Positions 55,228 to 64,000 of a stretch of 64,000 bases of DNA are shown here, piece after piece (within the stretch, counting starts at the first letter, position 1; every line of letters starts with the position of its first letter). This DNA comes from Manduca sexta. Taxonomy: Eukaryota; Arthropoda; Insecta; Lepidoptera; Sphingidae. The stretch spans positions 2,478,600 to 2,542,599 of the forward strand of contig NC_051115.1 of the NCBI RefSeq assembly GCF_014839805.1, read 5' to 3'. The notes beneath the pieces were generated by a model, which saw only the letters and a program-made list of their open reading frames with translations, had not been told where the DNA came from and searched no databases. A program made the translations under genes and the position numbers.

Positions 55228-55552
55228 AAGCAGCGATAGCCTAGTTGGGCGTGGAACGGACTGCCGAGACGAATGTCCGCAGGTTCAAATCCCAAGGGCA
55301 CACACCTCTGACTTTTCTAAAATCATGTGTGTATTCTTTGTGAATATATCGTTCGCTTTAACGGTGAAGGAAAACATCGTGAGGAAACCTGCACATCTGA
55401 GAAGTTCTATATAATTTCGAAGGTGTGTGAAGTCTACCAATCCGCACTAGGCCAGCGTGGTGGACTAAGGCCTAATCCCTCTCAATAGTAGAGGAGGCCC
55501 GTGCTCAGCAGTGGGCAAGTATATAATACAGGGCTGATATTATTATTATTAA
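55228..55552 (+). mobile_element. SINE family C, full length
   Basis: A box 'tagcctagttgg', B box 'ggttcaaatccc', full body and 3' end 'acagggctgatattattatt'. 'atcacgcaagatg' on both sides (55178, 55553) looks like a target duplication of about 13 bp, though the left one ends some 35 bp before the SINE head. Confidence 0.8.
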
Positions 55553-55653
55553 TCACGCAAGATGGCGACAGACGATCCTGGATTACGATTGCACAATTCG
55601 CGCGACGCAGTATATATACCACCTCCGAATAGGAACCGTCGGAGGGGCCGCGG

Positions 55654-56068
55654 CAGGGCCGTAGCTAGGGGGGAGCATTGTGGGGCAATGCCCTACCTTA
55701 AAATGCTAATGCCCTGTCTTAAAATACTAATGCCCTACCTTAATAATGAACTAAATTGTACATTACGACTCAATGAATATATATGGAGCAGCGGTTTTAT
55801 TTTACGATTTGGAAGTTGGTCCCATAGTAAGTTATTCGTATTGTGGGGTGAAATACCTTCTTTCGAGATTTAGGGGATTTTTGTTACAATCTGTATATTA
55901 GCTTAAAAATTACGTAAGTTAATTTACCTTTTTTTTTTTTTTGCTCACTCACACAAGTTAAGGAAACCAAAAATCGATTGAGCAGATCAGATCTAGTGAC
56001 ATTTTTATTTCCGTCCTGCTTGTAAAAACAGCTGCCCTACCTTAAATTCAAGTCTAGCTACGGCCCTG
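55654..56068. mobile_element. hAT-type MITE with perfect 8-bp target duplication
   Basis: Termini CAGGGCCGTAGCTAG and CTAGCTACGGCCCTG are perfect inverted repeats. GGCCGCGG is present directly on both sides (55646-55653, 56069-56076). The unoccupied target exists at 47825-47834 on the other strand. Inside are three tandem 'atgccctaccttaa' blocks. Confidence 0.9.
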
Positions 56069-56199
56069 GGCCGCGGCCGGTCACAAACATCTGCCTGACT
56101 GGGAATCTTCCCCTTCCATAGAGGAACGCAACCATCTGTTCCTCTACAGCGGTGTCAACCTTTACGCCGCCAATTTTTTGTACGCGCACGGAACAGTGA

Positions 56200-56385
56200 T
56201 TACACTGCATCTGATGTTAAGAGTGGGGTCCAATAGAATGTCGACTGATGAGAGTTGATTACCCTTCGACACAATTATGCCTGTTGGAATATACACAGGC
56301 TGATCCCGGAACGCGACACGTACCACCACTATGACGGGTTTTAACACCATGTGTGCGGTCGCTGTCCGGGCGGATATTATACAGG
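56200..56385 (+). repeat. Dispersed repeat family P
   Basis: 'ggtccaatagaatgtcgact', 'acaattatgcctgttggaat', 'gctgatcccggaacgcgaca', 'gacgggttttaacaccatgt' match 2395-2600 in order. Confidence 0.6.
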
Positions 56386-57075
56386 GTCATGTTGACATTG
56401 CGTTGCTAAATGAAACCACATACTCGTCTTCACCTTTGCTGACATTGTGCCAAAACACATCCATTAATAACGGATGCTTTCACCAAAAATCCTGGTTTTA
56501 GTTTTCTGATTTGGGTCATTTTGTAGTTTAATGCGAATATGGCGTGCGTGTGTGTATTTCGGACTGAAAGTATGATGTTGCTGCAACGAATTCTCTTAGA
56601 GTAGTAGTAGTGGCATTAGGGCGCGTATAATTAAAATTACTTTTTATTATGCCTTTTTATTATGACTGCCTCGGTGGCGTAGTTGTATTGCATGTCCGGT
56701 ACGACAGCGCTCTGAGGTCCTGGGTTCGAATCCCGGGTCGGGCAAAGTGATATTTGGGTTTTTCTGCTCAGTATCAGCCCGGAGTCTGGAATTTGTGCCC
56801 GATATGGCGATAGGCTCGCCACCCTATCACATCATGGGACGGAACATACTTGACGAAAAGTGGGTGCCCTAGTTGCGCCTCTGCATACCCCTTCGGGGAT
56901 AAATGCGTGATGTTATGTATGTATGTACTTTTTATTATATATTATTTATGTTCGAAACTTACACATTTTTTATTTCACATCTACGGCTCAAGTAACTTAT
57001 TGTAGTGTTATTTCCAAGTAGATAAGTATGTGGTTTCATTTAGTATCGCGATGTCCAAATGACCCTGTATATCCT
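56386..57075 (+). repeat. Family U repeat, second long copy, with SINE D inside
   Basis: 'gttgctgcaacgaattct', 'agtagtagtggcattagggc', 'catctacggctcaagtaact' and 'gtggtttcatttagtatcgc' follow 48030-48400 in the same order. The SINE at 56666-56930 lies between two blocks that are adjacent at 48240-48290. Confidence 0.6.
56666..56930 (+). mobile_element. SINE family D, best-preserved copy
   Basis: A box-like 'ggtggcgtagtt', B box 'gggttcgaatccc', 'gcccggagtctggaatttgt', 'cgatatggcgataggctcgc', 'ccccttcggggataaatgcg', then a 'tgtatgtatgta' tail. The target 'actttttattat' recurs on both sides. Confidence 0.78.
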
Positions 57076-57637
57076 ACCATCCATCACCACGGACCCCTGA
57101 AATTACAAGTTCTGTTCCGTTTGTCGGAACATAAATTCGCGTTACCTTCCTACGTAGCCGAATACTCAAGGCCGTTGACCCCGCCCGCTGTACGCCGATC
57201 TATGGTATCTAGATGCGACTTTGTTTTTTTATTATTATGAGCGGCTGTTAAGTTTTTATTGTTGGATGTCAACCATTATAATGATGACATTGATATTTTT
57301 TTATTACATAATGGAATTAATTAGACGGTTAAATGGCTAATTGACTGAAGCGACATTTTTTTTTCGATTTTTTTTTATTAAAAAAAACAGAAAGAAATCC
57401 TGATTTTAAATATGTATGAAAGTAAGTGTCGCAAAAAAATGACGATTAAGTCAGTTAGACTTTTAATTGTTTAAATTATTTTACTCTTTTACGCATAGCG
57501 TATTTTTATCCGCGAAGGGTTGGCAGAAGCAACTAATAGACTCATTTTTCCCTGTGTACATTCTGTCCTATGCATAAGCGAACTAAACTGATTTAAACAT
57601 CTTCATGATTATCCAAATATGAAGTATTATCACACAT
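57076..57637. other. No supported gene
   Basis: AT-rich with T and A runs; only short ORFs without coding character. Confidence 0.5.
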
Positions 57638-57880
57638 CTCAGGATGGCGGGCGCAGTGGAATACCAAACAATACTTTGTAATTCAAGGTGTTGGTGTTTC
57701 TACTGTTTATGTGTAGTATCGCTTGTCATCAGACAAACGGCAAGCTCGTCTCGTCATTCAAAGCAATAAAAAAAACTTTGTAATTCAAGGGTTGGTGTTT
57801 CTACTGTTTATGGGCAGTTGTGTCGCTTATCATCAGGCGAACGGCGAGCTCGTCTCATCATTCAAAGCAATAAAACAAAA
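57638..57880 (+). mobile_element. LINE family E tail, tandem dimer
   Basis: First unit 57638-57772 ends 'attcaaagcaataaaaaaaa'. A second, 5'-truncated unit follows at once ('ctttgtaattcaagggttgg' to 'attcaaagcaataaaac'). Each ends in its own A-rich tail. Confidence 0.7.
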
Positions 57881-58048
57881 ACAAAAATATGTCTAATAAT
57901 GAAGCACTCATTTGAAGTCAATCTATACCTACGTTTCCATTAATGACTATATCTTCGTCATGTTATCATTATCGTTTATCGATGTTTGTTTAAGTTACTA
58001 TCGCTTGACACACGCGAGTTCGGTTTGCGAAGTTATAATCCTGGTATT

Positions 58049-58362
58049 ATAAGCGATAGACTAGTTGGAAGTGGAACGGACTGCCGAGACGAATGTCCGC
58101 AGGTTCAAATCCCAAGGGCACACACCAATGACTTTTCTAAATGATGTGTGTATTTTTTGTGAATTATCGCTTGCTTTAACGGTGAAGGAAAACATCGTGA
58201 GGAAATCTGCATACCTGAGAAACTCTTTATAGGAATTTGCAAGGGTGTGTGAATTCTACCAATCTGCACTAGGCCAGCGTGGTGCACTAAGGTCTAATCC
58301 CTCTCAGTAGTAGAGGAGGCCCGTGCAGTGGGACAGTATATAATACAGGGCTGATATTAATA
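58049..58362 (+). mobile_element. SINE family C, full length
   Basis: 'gcgatagactagttggaagt' (A-box region), B box 'ggttcaaatccc', body, and end 'acagggctgatattaatatt'. A family A unit starts right after it. Confidence 0.76.
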
Positions 58363-58363
58363 T

Positions 58364-58556
58364 TAACTAGTTGACCCGACAGACGTTGTCTCGTCTTAAC
58401 TATGAATTTGCAGCGCGCATTCTGTCAATCGTTGACAATTATTTCAAACCACTGACAGTTATGTAAAATTTATATTTTCGTTAAGTTTTCTTAAATTTTC
58501 AAAATCACCGCGCAATTTTTTGATTTTTTTCGTTCATAAAATCCTTCTACAATTGT
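58364..58556 (+). mobile_element. RTE-like family A, 3'-truncated
   Basis: It begins 'ctagttgacccgacagacg' and stops at 'cgttcataaaatccttct'; the 'cagccgttcacgcg' end is absent. 58557-58825 has nothing to name. Confidence 0.65.
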
Positions 58557-58825
58557 CTACTTGAGATGTTACTCCAAAGCTGAGACACGGCTTCTAATCG
58601 TCAACAAGGAAATGGTAACCAGTTAAGTAATCAACCGAATTTAAATTACCTTAATGATTTGTTTTGAAAGCGGAAATTCGTTTCGCGACGAATCGTCTGA
58701 AACAAAAGGAAATCATCATTTACCGGGTTAAGGCCTGCTTGATTGAATTCGACCGGAGATGGTGCATTATTTTGTCACTGCCTCGATCTTAGTATCACAT
58801 TGGATCCTGTTTTGTATTTATTATT

Positions 58826-58965
58826 TTTTTGTTTTGAATGACGAGACGAGCTTGCCGTTCGCCTGATGGTAAGTGATACGATCAATAAGCATTAGAAATA
58901 TTCAACACCTTGGATAACAAAGTATTGTTCGGTGTTCCACTGCGCTCGCCATCCTTAGACATGTG
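58826..58965 (-). mobile_element. LINE 3'-tail repeat (family E)
   Basis: 'gacgagacgagcttgccgtt', 'gcctgatggtaagtgatacg' and 'ccactgcgctcgccatcctt' are the antisense tail. Confidence 0.65.
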
Positions 58966-58974
58966 TTGTCTTAT

Positions 58975-59690
58975 TATAATTAAATCGGAATCCAAACCGG
59001 CTGTCAGACTTCAAGGCACTTCCGCCCTGTGGAATGGGGGCGTTTGGAGAATTCCACCACGGTATCCCCTGCCTGTCGTAAGAGGCGACTAATAGGGGCC
59101 ACGAAGGGGGTCGTCGGCGGGCAGCAGGGGGCTGTCCGCCCTAGTGCATTTTTGAGCATTTTTACACATCTTTCGGTTGACCCCCGGGATGGACGGCAGT
59201 GTGCTGTTGGCCTCACACTGCCGTAGACGCCGAGGGCGTCCTTCGGTGCGCGGGGCTTCTGAGCCCCCCCCATAGGAGACGGGCCGCAAGACGGCACCGC
59301 GCAGGGGCGGCTGCGGTCGCAGACTAGACACTTCAACGTCAGAGGAAGCCCGCAGCCGTCCCTAATGCGCCGAAGAGGGTCACCGCGGAGTTTTAGCTGG
59401 TAGGCCGTGCATAGGTTAAGTTGTATATAGGGTGAGGGACTCGGCCCGGCGGTCGCCCGAAGGTCATCATCAAATCCGGGCGGCTCAACGCCGGGCCGTA
59501 AGGCACGGTTACCCCAGCATAACCGCTCAGTCGCCCCCCACGAAGGCTGGGCGGTAGTAATAAGGCACTTTCTCCGCGAAACCAAAAAAAAAAAAAAAGA
59601 CTTCAAGGCACTGTAAGCTCATTCTGCGTAGATCGGACCGTAAAGTTAAAAAATTAAAAGTTGTATAATTGTATAATGTAGGTAGATATT
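58975..59690 (+). pseudogene. Penelope-like element 3' fragment split by a retroposon
   Basis: Left part 'attaaatcggaatccaaacc' and 'ctgtcagacttcaaggcact' (to 59020) and right part 'gtaagctcattctgcgtaga' and 'tcggaccg' (from 59613) together match the complement of 60000-60075. The piece encodes only the last residues of the element protein. Confidence 0.68.
59021..59598 (+). mobile_element. GC-rich poly(A) retroposon with 14-bp target duplication
   Basis: 578 bp of GC-rich DNA ends in 15 A (59584-59598) and is flanked by GACTTCAAGGCACT on both sides (59007-59020, 59599-59612), proof of target-primed insertion. 'ccacggtatcccctgcctgt' and 'cgtaagaggcgactaatagg' near its start resemble the 5' part of lepidopteran non-LTR elements. 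No sense-strand frame is long; the 200-codon antisense ORF is judged spurious. It may be a SINE or an internally deleted LINE. Confidence 0.8.
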
Positions 59691-59834
59691 GTCACTTTGG
59701 TTTGCGGACACCATTGTTTACGAGCACGAGAAACTGTCCCCACTGCTGTGGCAAGTGAACTGGGGTCCAGGTAGTGTGGACTGACGAGAGATCATTACCC
59801 TTTGCCGGTAGTCACAACTGCGGTCTTTAACATT

Positions 59835-60272
59835 AAACCATTTTTCGGATTTTATTACGGTTTTAATATTTTACTTTTCTCCCGACGTTTCGAAGACTTG
59901 CAGCTTTCGTGGTCACGGGGGGGACTGAGGTGTTGTTCGTCCGTGAAGTCAAAGTTACAATGTTTACCTACATTTTACAATTATATAGGTTTTTAAATTT
60001 TAGCTGTTGGTGGTCCGATCTGCGCCGAATGAGCTCACAGTGTCTTGAAGTCTGTCCGGTCTTTTGGGTTCCGACTTAATTAAATGTAGAACTGGATCCC
60101 AGGCTTGTGCAAGCTTCCAACAATCTTCCCTATTGAAGTTAGGATGTTTTTTAATTTCAATGGCCTCGCGAATCATCCTAGGCAGGAATCGGTGTTCTTT
60201 GGCAAGGATTTGTGGCTTGTCTAATCGCAGATAATGATTGGAGCCTCCTTCAGAGTGTTCAGCGACTGCGAA
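59835..60272 (-). pseudogene. Penelope-like element, C-terminal protein fragment and 3' end
   Basis: 60272-60000 encodes about 90 residues ending in TAA, including VAEHSEGGSNHYL, AKEHRFLPRMIREAIEIKKH, NFNREDCWKLAQAWDPVL and DTVSSFGADRTTNS. From memory this block follows the GIY-YIG nuclease domain in Penelope-like elements of insects. An in-frame stop lies upstream and the rest of the element is absent. The 3' non-coding part (59999-59835) recurs at 47150, 49240 and 52636. Confidence 0.6.
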
Positions 60273-60390
60273 CTATGTAGAGCGTCGGTGTTTAATTTTA
60301 ATGTCTAACATGCACGTAAACATAAGAAAACTCCGGTCTGTTTGACGGCTTGCTAACTGGACACTCTTCTCCCTTTTCTAATCCCTATTT

Positions 60391-60752
60391 CTTTGCTTTG
60401 TAGCCAAAGAGTTCTAAGATTATATACAACGGACATTGGCGAAATTGTCATACAAACATTTGCGCTCATGTGATGGTTACTCAATCTACTGAGAAATAGC
60501 AAAACATCAATGTAAAATATTTCAATTTTTTTCCATTCCAATATCGTGATTTGCATGTTTTTAATACGAATATTAGCATATTTTCCCTAAAAATATATAA
60601 AATTTGTATTAATATTAAAGAACGCTGTGACATCTTGTCACAAATTTTAAATAAGACAACTTATAACCAATTGGTAATAACTTTTGAAGCAAAAATTTGT
60701 CTATATTTGGTCTATAACTAACTCTACTGTTTAATGTCTTTAATCATTGCTA
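60391..60752 (+). repeat. Diverged dispersed repeat (family N), copy 2
   Basis: Partner of 10660-11000: same blocks in the same order and strand, with about 20-30% difference and an added 'tcacaaattttaaataagac' stretch. Confidence 0.6.
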
Positions 60753-60810
60753 AGCGTTTCGACTACAATTGAAATACTGTCTTCATTCATTGCTAAGTAA
60801 TCGTTTCATA

Positions 60811-61082
60811 GGCGGCGTGTGGAATGGACTGCCAAGACGAATGTCCGCGGGTTCAAATCCCAAGGGCACACACCTCTGACTTTTCTAAAATCATGTGTGT
60901 ATTCTTTGTGGGAAAACATCGTGAGGAAACCTGCACATCTGAGAAGTTCTCAGGTTGTGAAGTCTACCAATCCGCACTAGGCCAGCGTGGTGGACTAAGG
61001 CCTAATCCCTCTCAGTAGTAGAGGAATCCCTGCTCAGCAGTGGGCAAGTATATAATACAGGGCTGATATTATATTATTATTA
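60811..61082 (+). mobile_element. SINE family C with internal deletion
   Basis: B box 'gggttcaaatccc' and the 3' end 'acagggctgatattatatta' are present; the A-box head is weak ('ataggcggcgtgtgg') and about 40 bp around 'gcttgctttaacggtg' are missing. Confidence 0.7.
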
Positions 61083-61234
61083 ATCGTTTCAACTCCTAAC
61101 TAAAACGCACACTAATAACCTTCCACCGTAACTAATGTGTCACGTGTACACCAAGGTTGCTGCGTACGGTGTTCAAGTTACATACAACAGATATAACGCT
61201 GGTAGGTTAGCTAGGTTTTTTCGGTGATGTGCCT

Positions 61235-61480
61235 TATTTATCACCGAGGGTGCCAGCGGACGGTACGCTGGCGACCCACGGCTATCCGGTCTCAGGGCCT
61301 CGGTGGAAGAAGGGAGGGGATAGAGTGAGGGAAGAGAATAGGAAGGAGAAGGAGCCCTCTCAGGATAGTTGGAAGGGAGAGGGGAAATGTTGGCGAACCC
61401 TTATAGGCCTCAATGTGTATTTAGTAACCATGAGGTATACACAATGAACTGTGCCTAGGGTCGCGGCAAATGTGCTCCCA
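61235..61480 (+). repeat. Dispersed repeat shared with 45700 and 47410
   Basis: 'aggcctcaatgtgtatttag', 'taaccatgaggtatacacaa' and 'tgtgcctagggtcgcggcaa' match 45840-45900 and 47410-47470. 'catttggtgtggagaccaag' occurs twice (61483, 61648). 61484-62273 otherwise shows no gene. Confidence 0.5.
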
Positions 61481-62273
61481 TGCATTTGGTGTGGAGACCA
61501 AGCGTACAAGCATTGCCTTTTGTGCAACCAACTTATAAAGGAAATAATTGAACAAGATTTTCTAATCAGTTATATCAACCTGATCCTGGCTTGCAAGAGT
61601 TCTAGTGGTGGGTCTCTCGTTTCCTTATACCTAGTCGCATGGGCGTGCATTTGGTGTGGAGACCAAGCTGGTTAGCTAGGTTAGAGCCTTGTTAATTTGA
61701 TGAGGCGACGGGTCCTATGTATACTAGTATAAGTGCAAAAACACATCTTTACAGGAGAGCGATTTAAACATTCTAGACTTTGGAAATTTGTTATAGTTCA
61801 ACATAAATCTTTGAAATTTTACTCTACACCAACATTTTTATAATTTTCATTAAAGTAATGAAGCTGATTGTCGTTAGCGAAAAAGTATAACTAATGAACA
61901 TTTTGCTGCAACAAAAAAATCGAGAAGTCTACTAGTTTAAAAAAATAATTTAAGTGTTCAAATCGAAAATTCATTAAATTCAGAAAAATATTCATAACTT
62001 GAAAACTATGAAAAATCGCGGAACGTACATGGGGGTGATTCGGATACCCCAAGGGGTGCCCTATTTCTGGACCTCTGCTTGACACTATTTTTGGGACACC
62101 TATTAATAGATGCAACTCAGTTTCGGATTTTTCAGATCGTTTTAGATATCAGCTGACATGCTGTCAAATTATAGACAGCATCAACATCTCAAGTGATATT
62201 TTAAGTCAGAGTATCAGTATGCCCTAACATTCGCGTAAACACGAGAATTCATCAGGAGAAGATTATTTGTAAT

Positions 62274-62513
62274 ACTAGTTGACCCGACAGACGTTGTCCC
62301 GTCTTAACTATGAATTTGCAGCGCGCATTCTGTCAATCGCTGAGATTATATTTTCTAACGTTTCGCTCAACATCCTTAAATTTTTCTTTCATAAGATTCT
62401 TCTGACAATAACAAACACAACAAAAAAAAGAAATATTGAAATCGGTCCAGCCGTTCACGCGTGATGGCGTGACCAAGGGAAATAGGGATTCATTTTTATA
62501 TATATATATATAA
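62274..62513 (+). mobile_element. RTE-like family A with internal deletion
   Basis: From 'ctagttgacccgacagacg' to 'cagccgttcacgcgtgatgg' and a long (TA)n tail; about 50 bp after 'ctgtcaatcgctga' are missing. Confidence 0.7.
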
Positions 62514-62574
62514 AATCCGAATAATAGTTTTATTTAAGTAATAAACTAATATTATTTCCATCTGTTTGTTCCAG

Positions 62575-62813
62575 ACTACGACACCAGCCAAAACAAGACT
62601 GATAAATAGATATGTAGAATCATTTAATACAATTATACATTCCTATGAACCGCCATTTTGAAACGTGAAACAATATGGCGGCCGCTCCGATACGCTCCGT
62701 TGTCGAGGAGAAAGATGGCGACGAGGCGGAGGAGAAGCTTCTAGAAGGGAACAGGGTGTTGATAGTCCCACCTGGACAGAGGGATGGGCAGGCTGTCAAG
62801 TCTTCGAAGAAAG
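62575..62813 (+). CDS. First coding exon of an unidentified gene, N-terminal 46 aa
   Basis: An acceptor ('tttgttccag', AG at 62573-62574) opens the exon. 5' untranslated sequence with two tiny upstream ORFs follows, then ATG at 62675 with an in-frame stop 18 bp before it. The frame reads MAAAPIRSVVEEKDGDEAEE, then KLLEGNRVLIVPPGQRDGQ, AVKSSKKG, to donor AAAG|gtgaga (62814), phase 1. It is acidic then basic, with no signal peptide or membrane segment, so it is a cytosolic N-terminus of an unknown protein. The next exons lie beyond 64000 or were not found. Base composition is much richer in G+C than the flanks. Motifs cgccattttg (62651) and caatatggcggc (62671) resemble YY1/Pho sites in opposite orientation. 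Confidence 0.6.
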
Positions 62814-63319
62814 GTGAGATATGCAGATTTTATATATAATACACGGAAAAGTGACCCCACTGTACTTGGTAATAAGAGTGCCGGTTGACAAGAGGTGTTT
62901 AAAACGAATGTTGGTCTAATGACAGTAAAATCGTTCCGTTCCCGTTTCATTACATACGTACCCGAAGAAACCTCCGATTTCCAAATCGTTTGCTCCAAAA
63001 CAGCAAGGATATTTTGTATAATTACACAGCATATTTTTTTCCACAATGCACTTATAAAACTAAAATTAAATTATATTATTTTTACTTTAATATTTATTGA
63101 AACAGTTCAGTATATGCGTGACTTGGAACGTACATAAAATGTTTAGCTATCTTAAATCAGGGAATAGACAATCATTCATTATTTTCCATCCCTACGCAGC
63201 AGTAAAACAATATTGTTTTTATGGTATAGTAAGAATGTGAGTAATATTACTTTAAACTTGAAACAAAACGTTCCTGCAATATGATAGTTATGTAAAAGAA
63301 GGTAGCAAGGCCACTGGTC
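62814..63319 (+). other. Start of intron after the first coding exon
   Basis: AT-rich with no repeat that I recognise. ORFs on both strands here run across the exon boundary or are short, and I judge them not coding. Confidence 0.4.
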
Positions 63320-63480
63320 ATGCAATTATTTTAGGTGTTTTACGCTCGATACGAACCTGGGCTCTATTTGTGCTTGACATATGTCGCCTTCTTTCAAATG
63401 GCAGGAGACGAAAGGCGAATGCCCTGGTTACAACACTGCCTACCTTTTCGGAGATAAAGGCGTGATGTTTGTTATGTTCA
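63320..63480 (+). mobile_element. SINE family D-like fragment
   Basis: 'tacgaacctgggctctattt', 'gaatgccctggttacaacac' and 'taccttttcggagataaagg' resemble the B-box region and 3' end of family D, strongly decayed. Confidence 0.45.
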
Positions 63481-63626
63481 TGATGTGTTACTATATACAA
63501 TATCGCTTATCATTCCTTATCAAGTGGTTATATTGTAATCATTGGGTTATCTGCCTATCTCTAGCCTTGTAGGTCTTTTAGTGGATTTAATCATGGTCAT
63601 AATATCTAGGGTATGGTATCGGTGCA

Positions 63627-63806
63627 GAAAAACATCGTGAGGAAACCTGCATACCTGAGAAGTTCTCTATAGGAATTTCGAGGGTGTGTGAAGTCTACCA
63701 ATCCGCACTACAGCGTGGTGGACTAAGGCCTAATCCCTCTCAGTAGTAGAGGCCCGTGTAGCAGTGGGCAAGTATATAATACAGGGCTGATATTATTATT
63801 ATATAT
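63627..63806 (+). mobile_element. SINE family C, 5'-truncated
   Basis: It begins 'gaaaaacatcgtgaggaaac', then 'cctgcatacctgagaagttc', 'gtggactaaggcctaatccc' and 'acagggctgatattattatt'; the tRNA-like head is missing. Confidence 0.72.
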
Positions 63807-63906
63807 GGTAAAATTGCCTCACTGGACGTGGTATGTGAATAGATGTCCGAAAACATGACCGGAGAGTGTTAAATGTCCCCGGATGGTACAGTTATGCCGG
63901 CTTGCT

Positions 63907-64000
63907 AATTTGAATGACGAGACCAGCTTGCCGTTCGCCTGATGGTAAGCGATACGAATAAACAGTAGAAACACCAACACCTTGAATTACAAAGTATTGT
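63907..64000 (-). mobile_element. LINE 3'-tail repeat (family E), cut by window end
   Basis: 'tttgaatgacgagaccagct', 'gcctgatggtaagcgatacg' and 'ccttgaattacaaagtattg' are the antisense tail. Confidence 0.65.

Larger units (their letters stand above)
55040..56160 (-). repeat. Family U repeat, inverted, carrying two insertions
   Basis: 55075-55195 and 55555-55653 and 56069-56160 are the reverse complement of 47725-48010 ('cgccatcttgtcaacatc', 'cggaggggccgcgg', 'ccccttccatagaggaacgc'). A SINE (55228-55552) and a hAT MITE (55654-56068) split it. Confidence 0.7.

Noticed and set aside
59004..59606. 200-codon minus-strand ORF
   Set aside because: It lies antisense in a GC-rich retroposon, begins in its poly(A) tail, and GC-rich DNA has few stops by chance; there is no recognisable domain.

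Overview
This window is nuclear DNA of an insect, almost certainly a moth or butterfly. It is AT-rich and gene-poor, its genes have GT-AG introns, and it is packed with repeats typical of Lepidoptera: Lep1-like Helitrons beginning TCACTACATAG and ending CTAG, tRNA-derived SINEs with A and B boxes, antisense LINE tails reading 'cttaccatcaggcgaacgg', RTE-like units ending in (TA)nGAT, hAT-type MITEs and fold-back MITEs. Nothing bacterial, phage or CRISPR-like is present.

Host genes. (1) On the minus strand at 3900-9014, three exons with matching phase-1 junctions join into an uninterrupted 562-codon reading frame for an unrecognised Lys-rich, probably nuclear protein. (2) On the plus strand at 22462-23448 is a complete 328-aa C2H2 zinc-finger protein. 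(3) On the minus strand at 34343-36473, two exons join in phase 0 to give a 288-aa protein with a signal peptide and an acidic Tyr-rich C-terminus. (4) On the minus strand at 30708-31269 is a THAP-domain pseudogene: its first exon is intact and the rest carries stops and a frameshift. (5) On the plus strand at 62575-62813 is the first coding exon of a gene that continues beyond the window; a possible 5' untranslated exon ends at 37531.

Mobile elements. The largest is a complete, apparently young Ty3/gypsy-type element (13321-20168) with two 946-bp terminal repeats that I read as identical and one intact 1385-aa gag-pol frame. Its gag ATG lies inside the terminal repeat, an inverted repeat starts exactly at the repeat/internal junction, and I see no ordinary primer-binding site or polypurine tract. 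Its 3' untranslated region carries a 3.5-copy tandem repeat. The region from about 24 kb to the right end is a mosaic of nested insertions. Several can be proved inside the window because a second copy of the target preserves the empty site: a Helitron in a TIR element, a hAT MITE with an 8-bp target duplication, and a poly(A) retroposon splitting a Penelope-like fragment. Two long palindromic TTAA-flanked elements (10101-10465, 39445-39811) have arms that change together.

The genes show no shared pathway; they are separate host genes on both strands in a transposon-rich background. Assignments of repeats to named families rest on remembered consensus features and visible structure, not on a database search.
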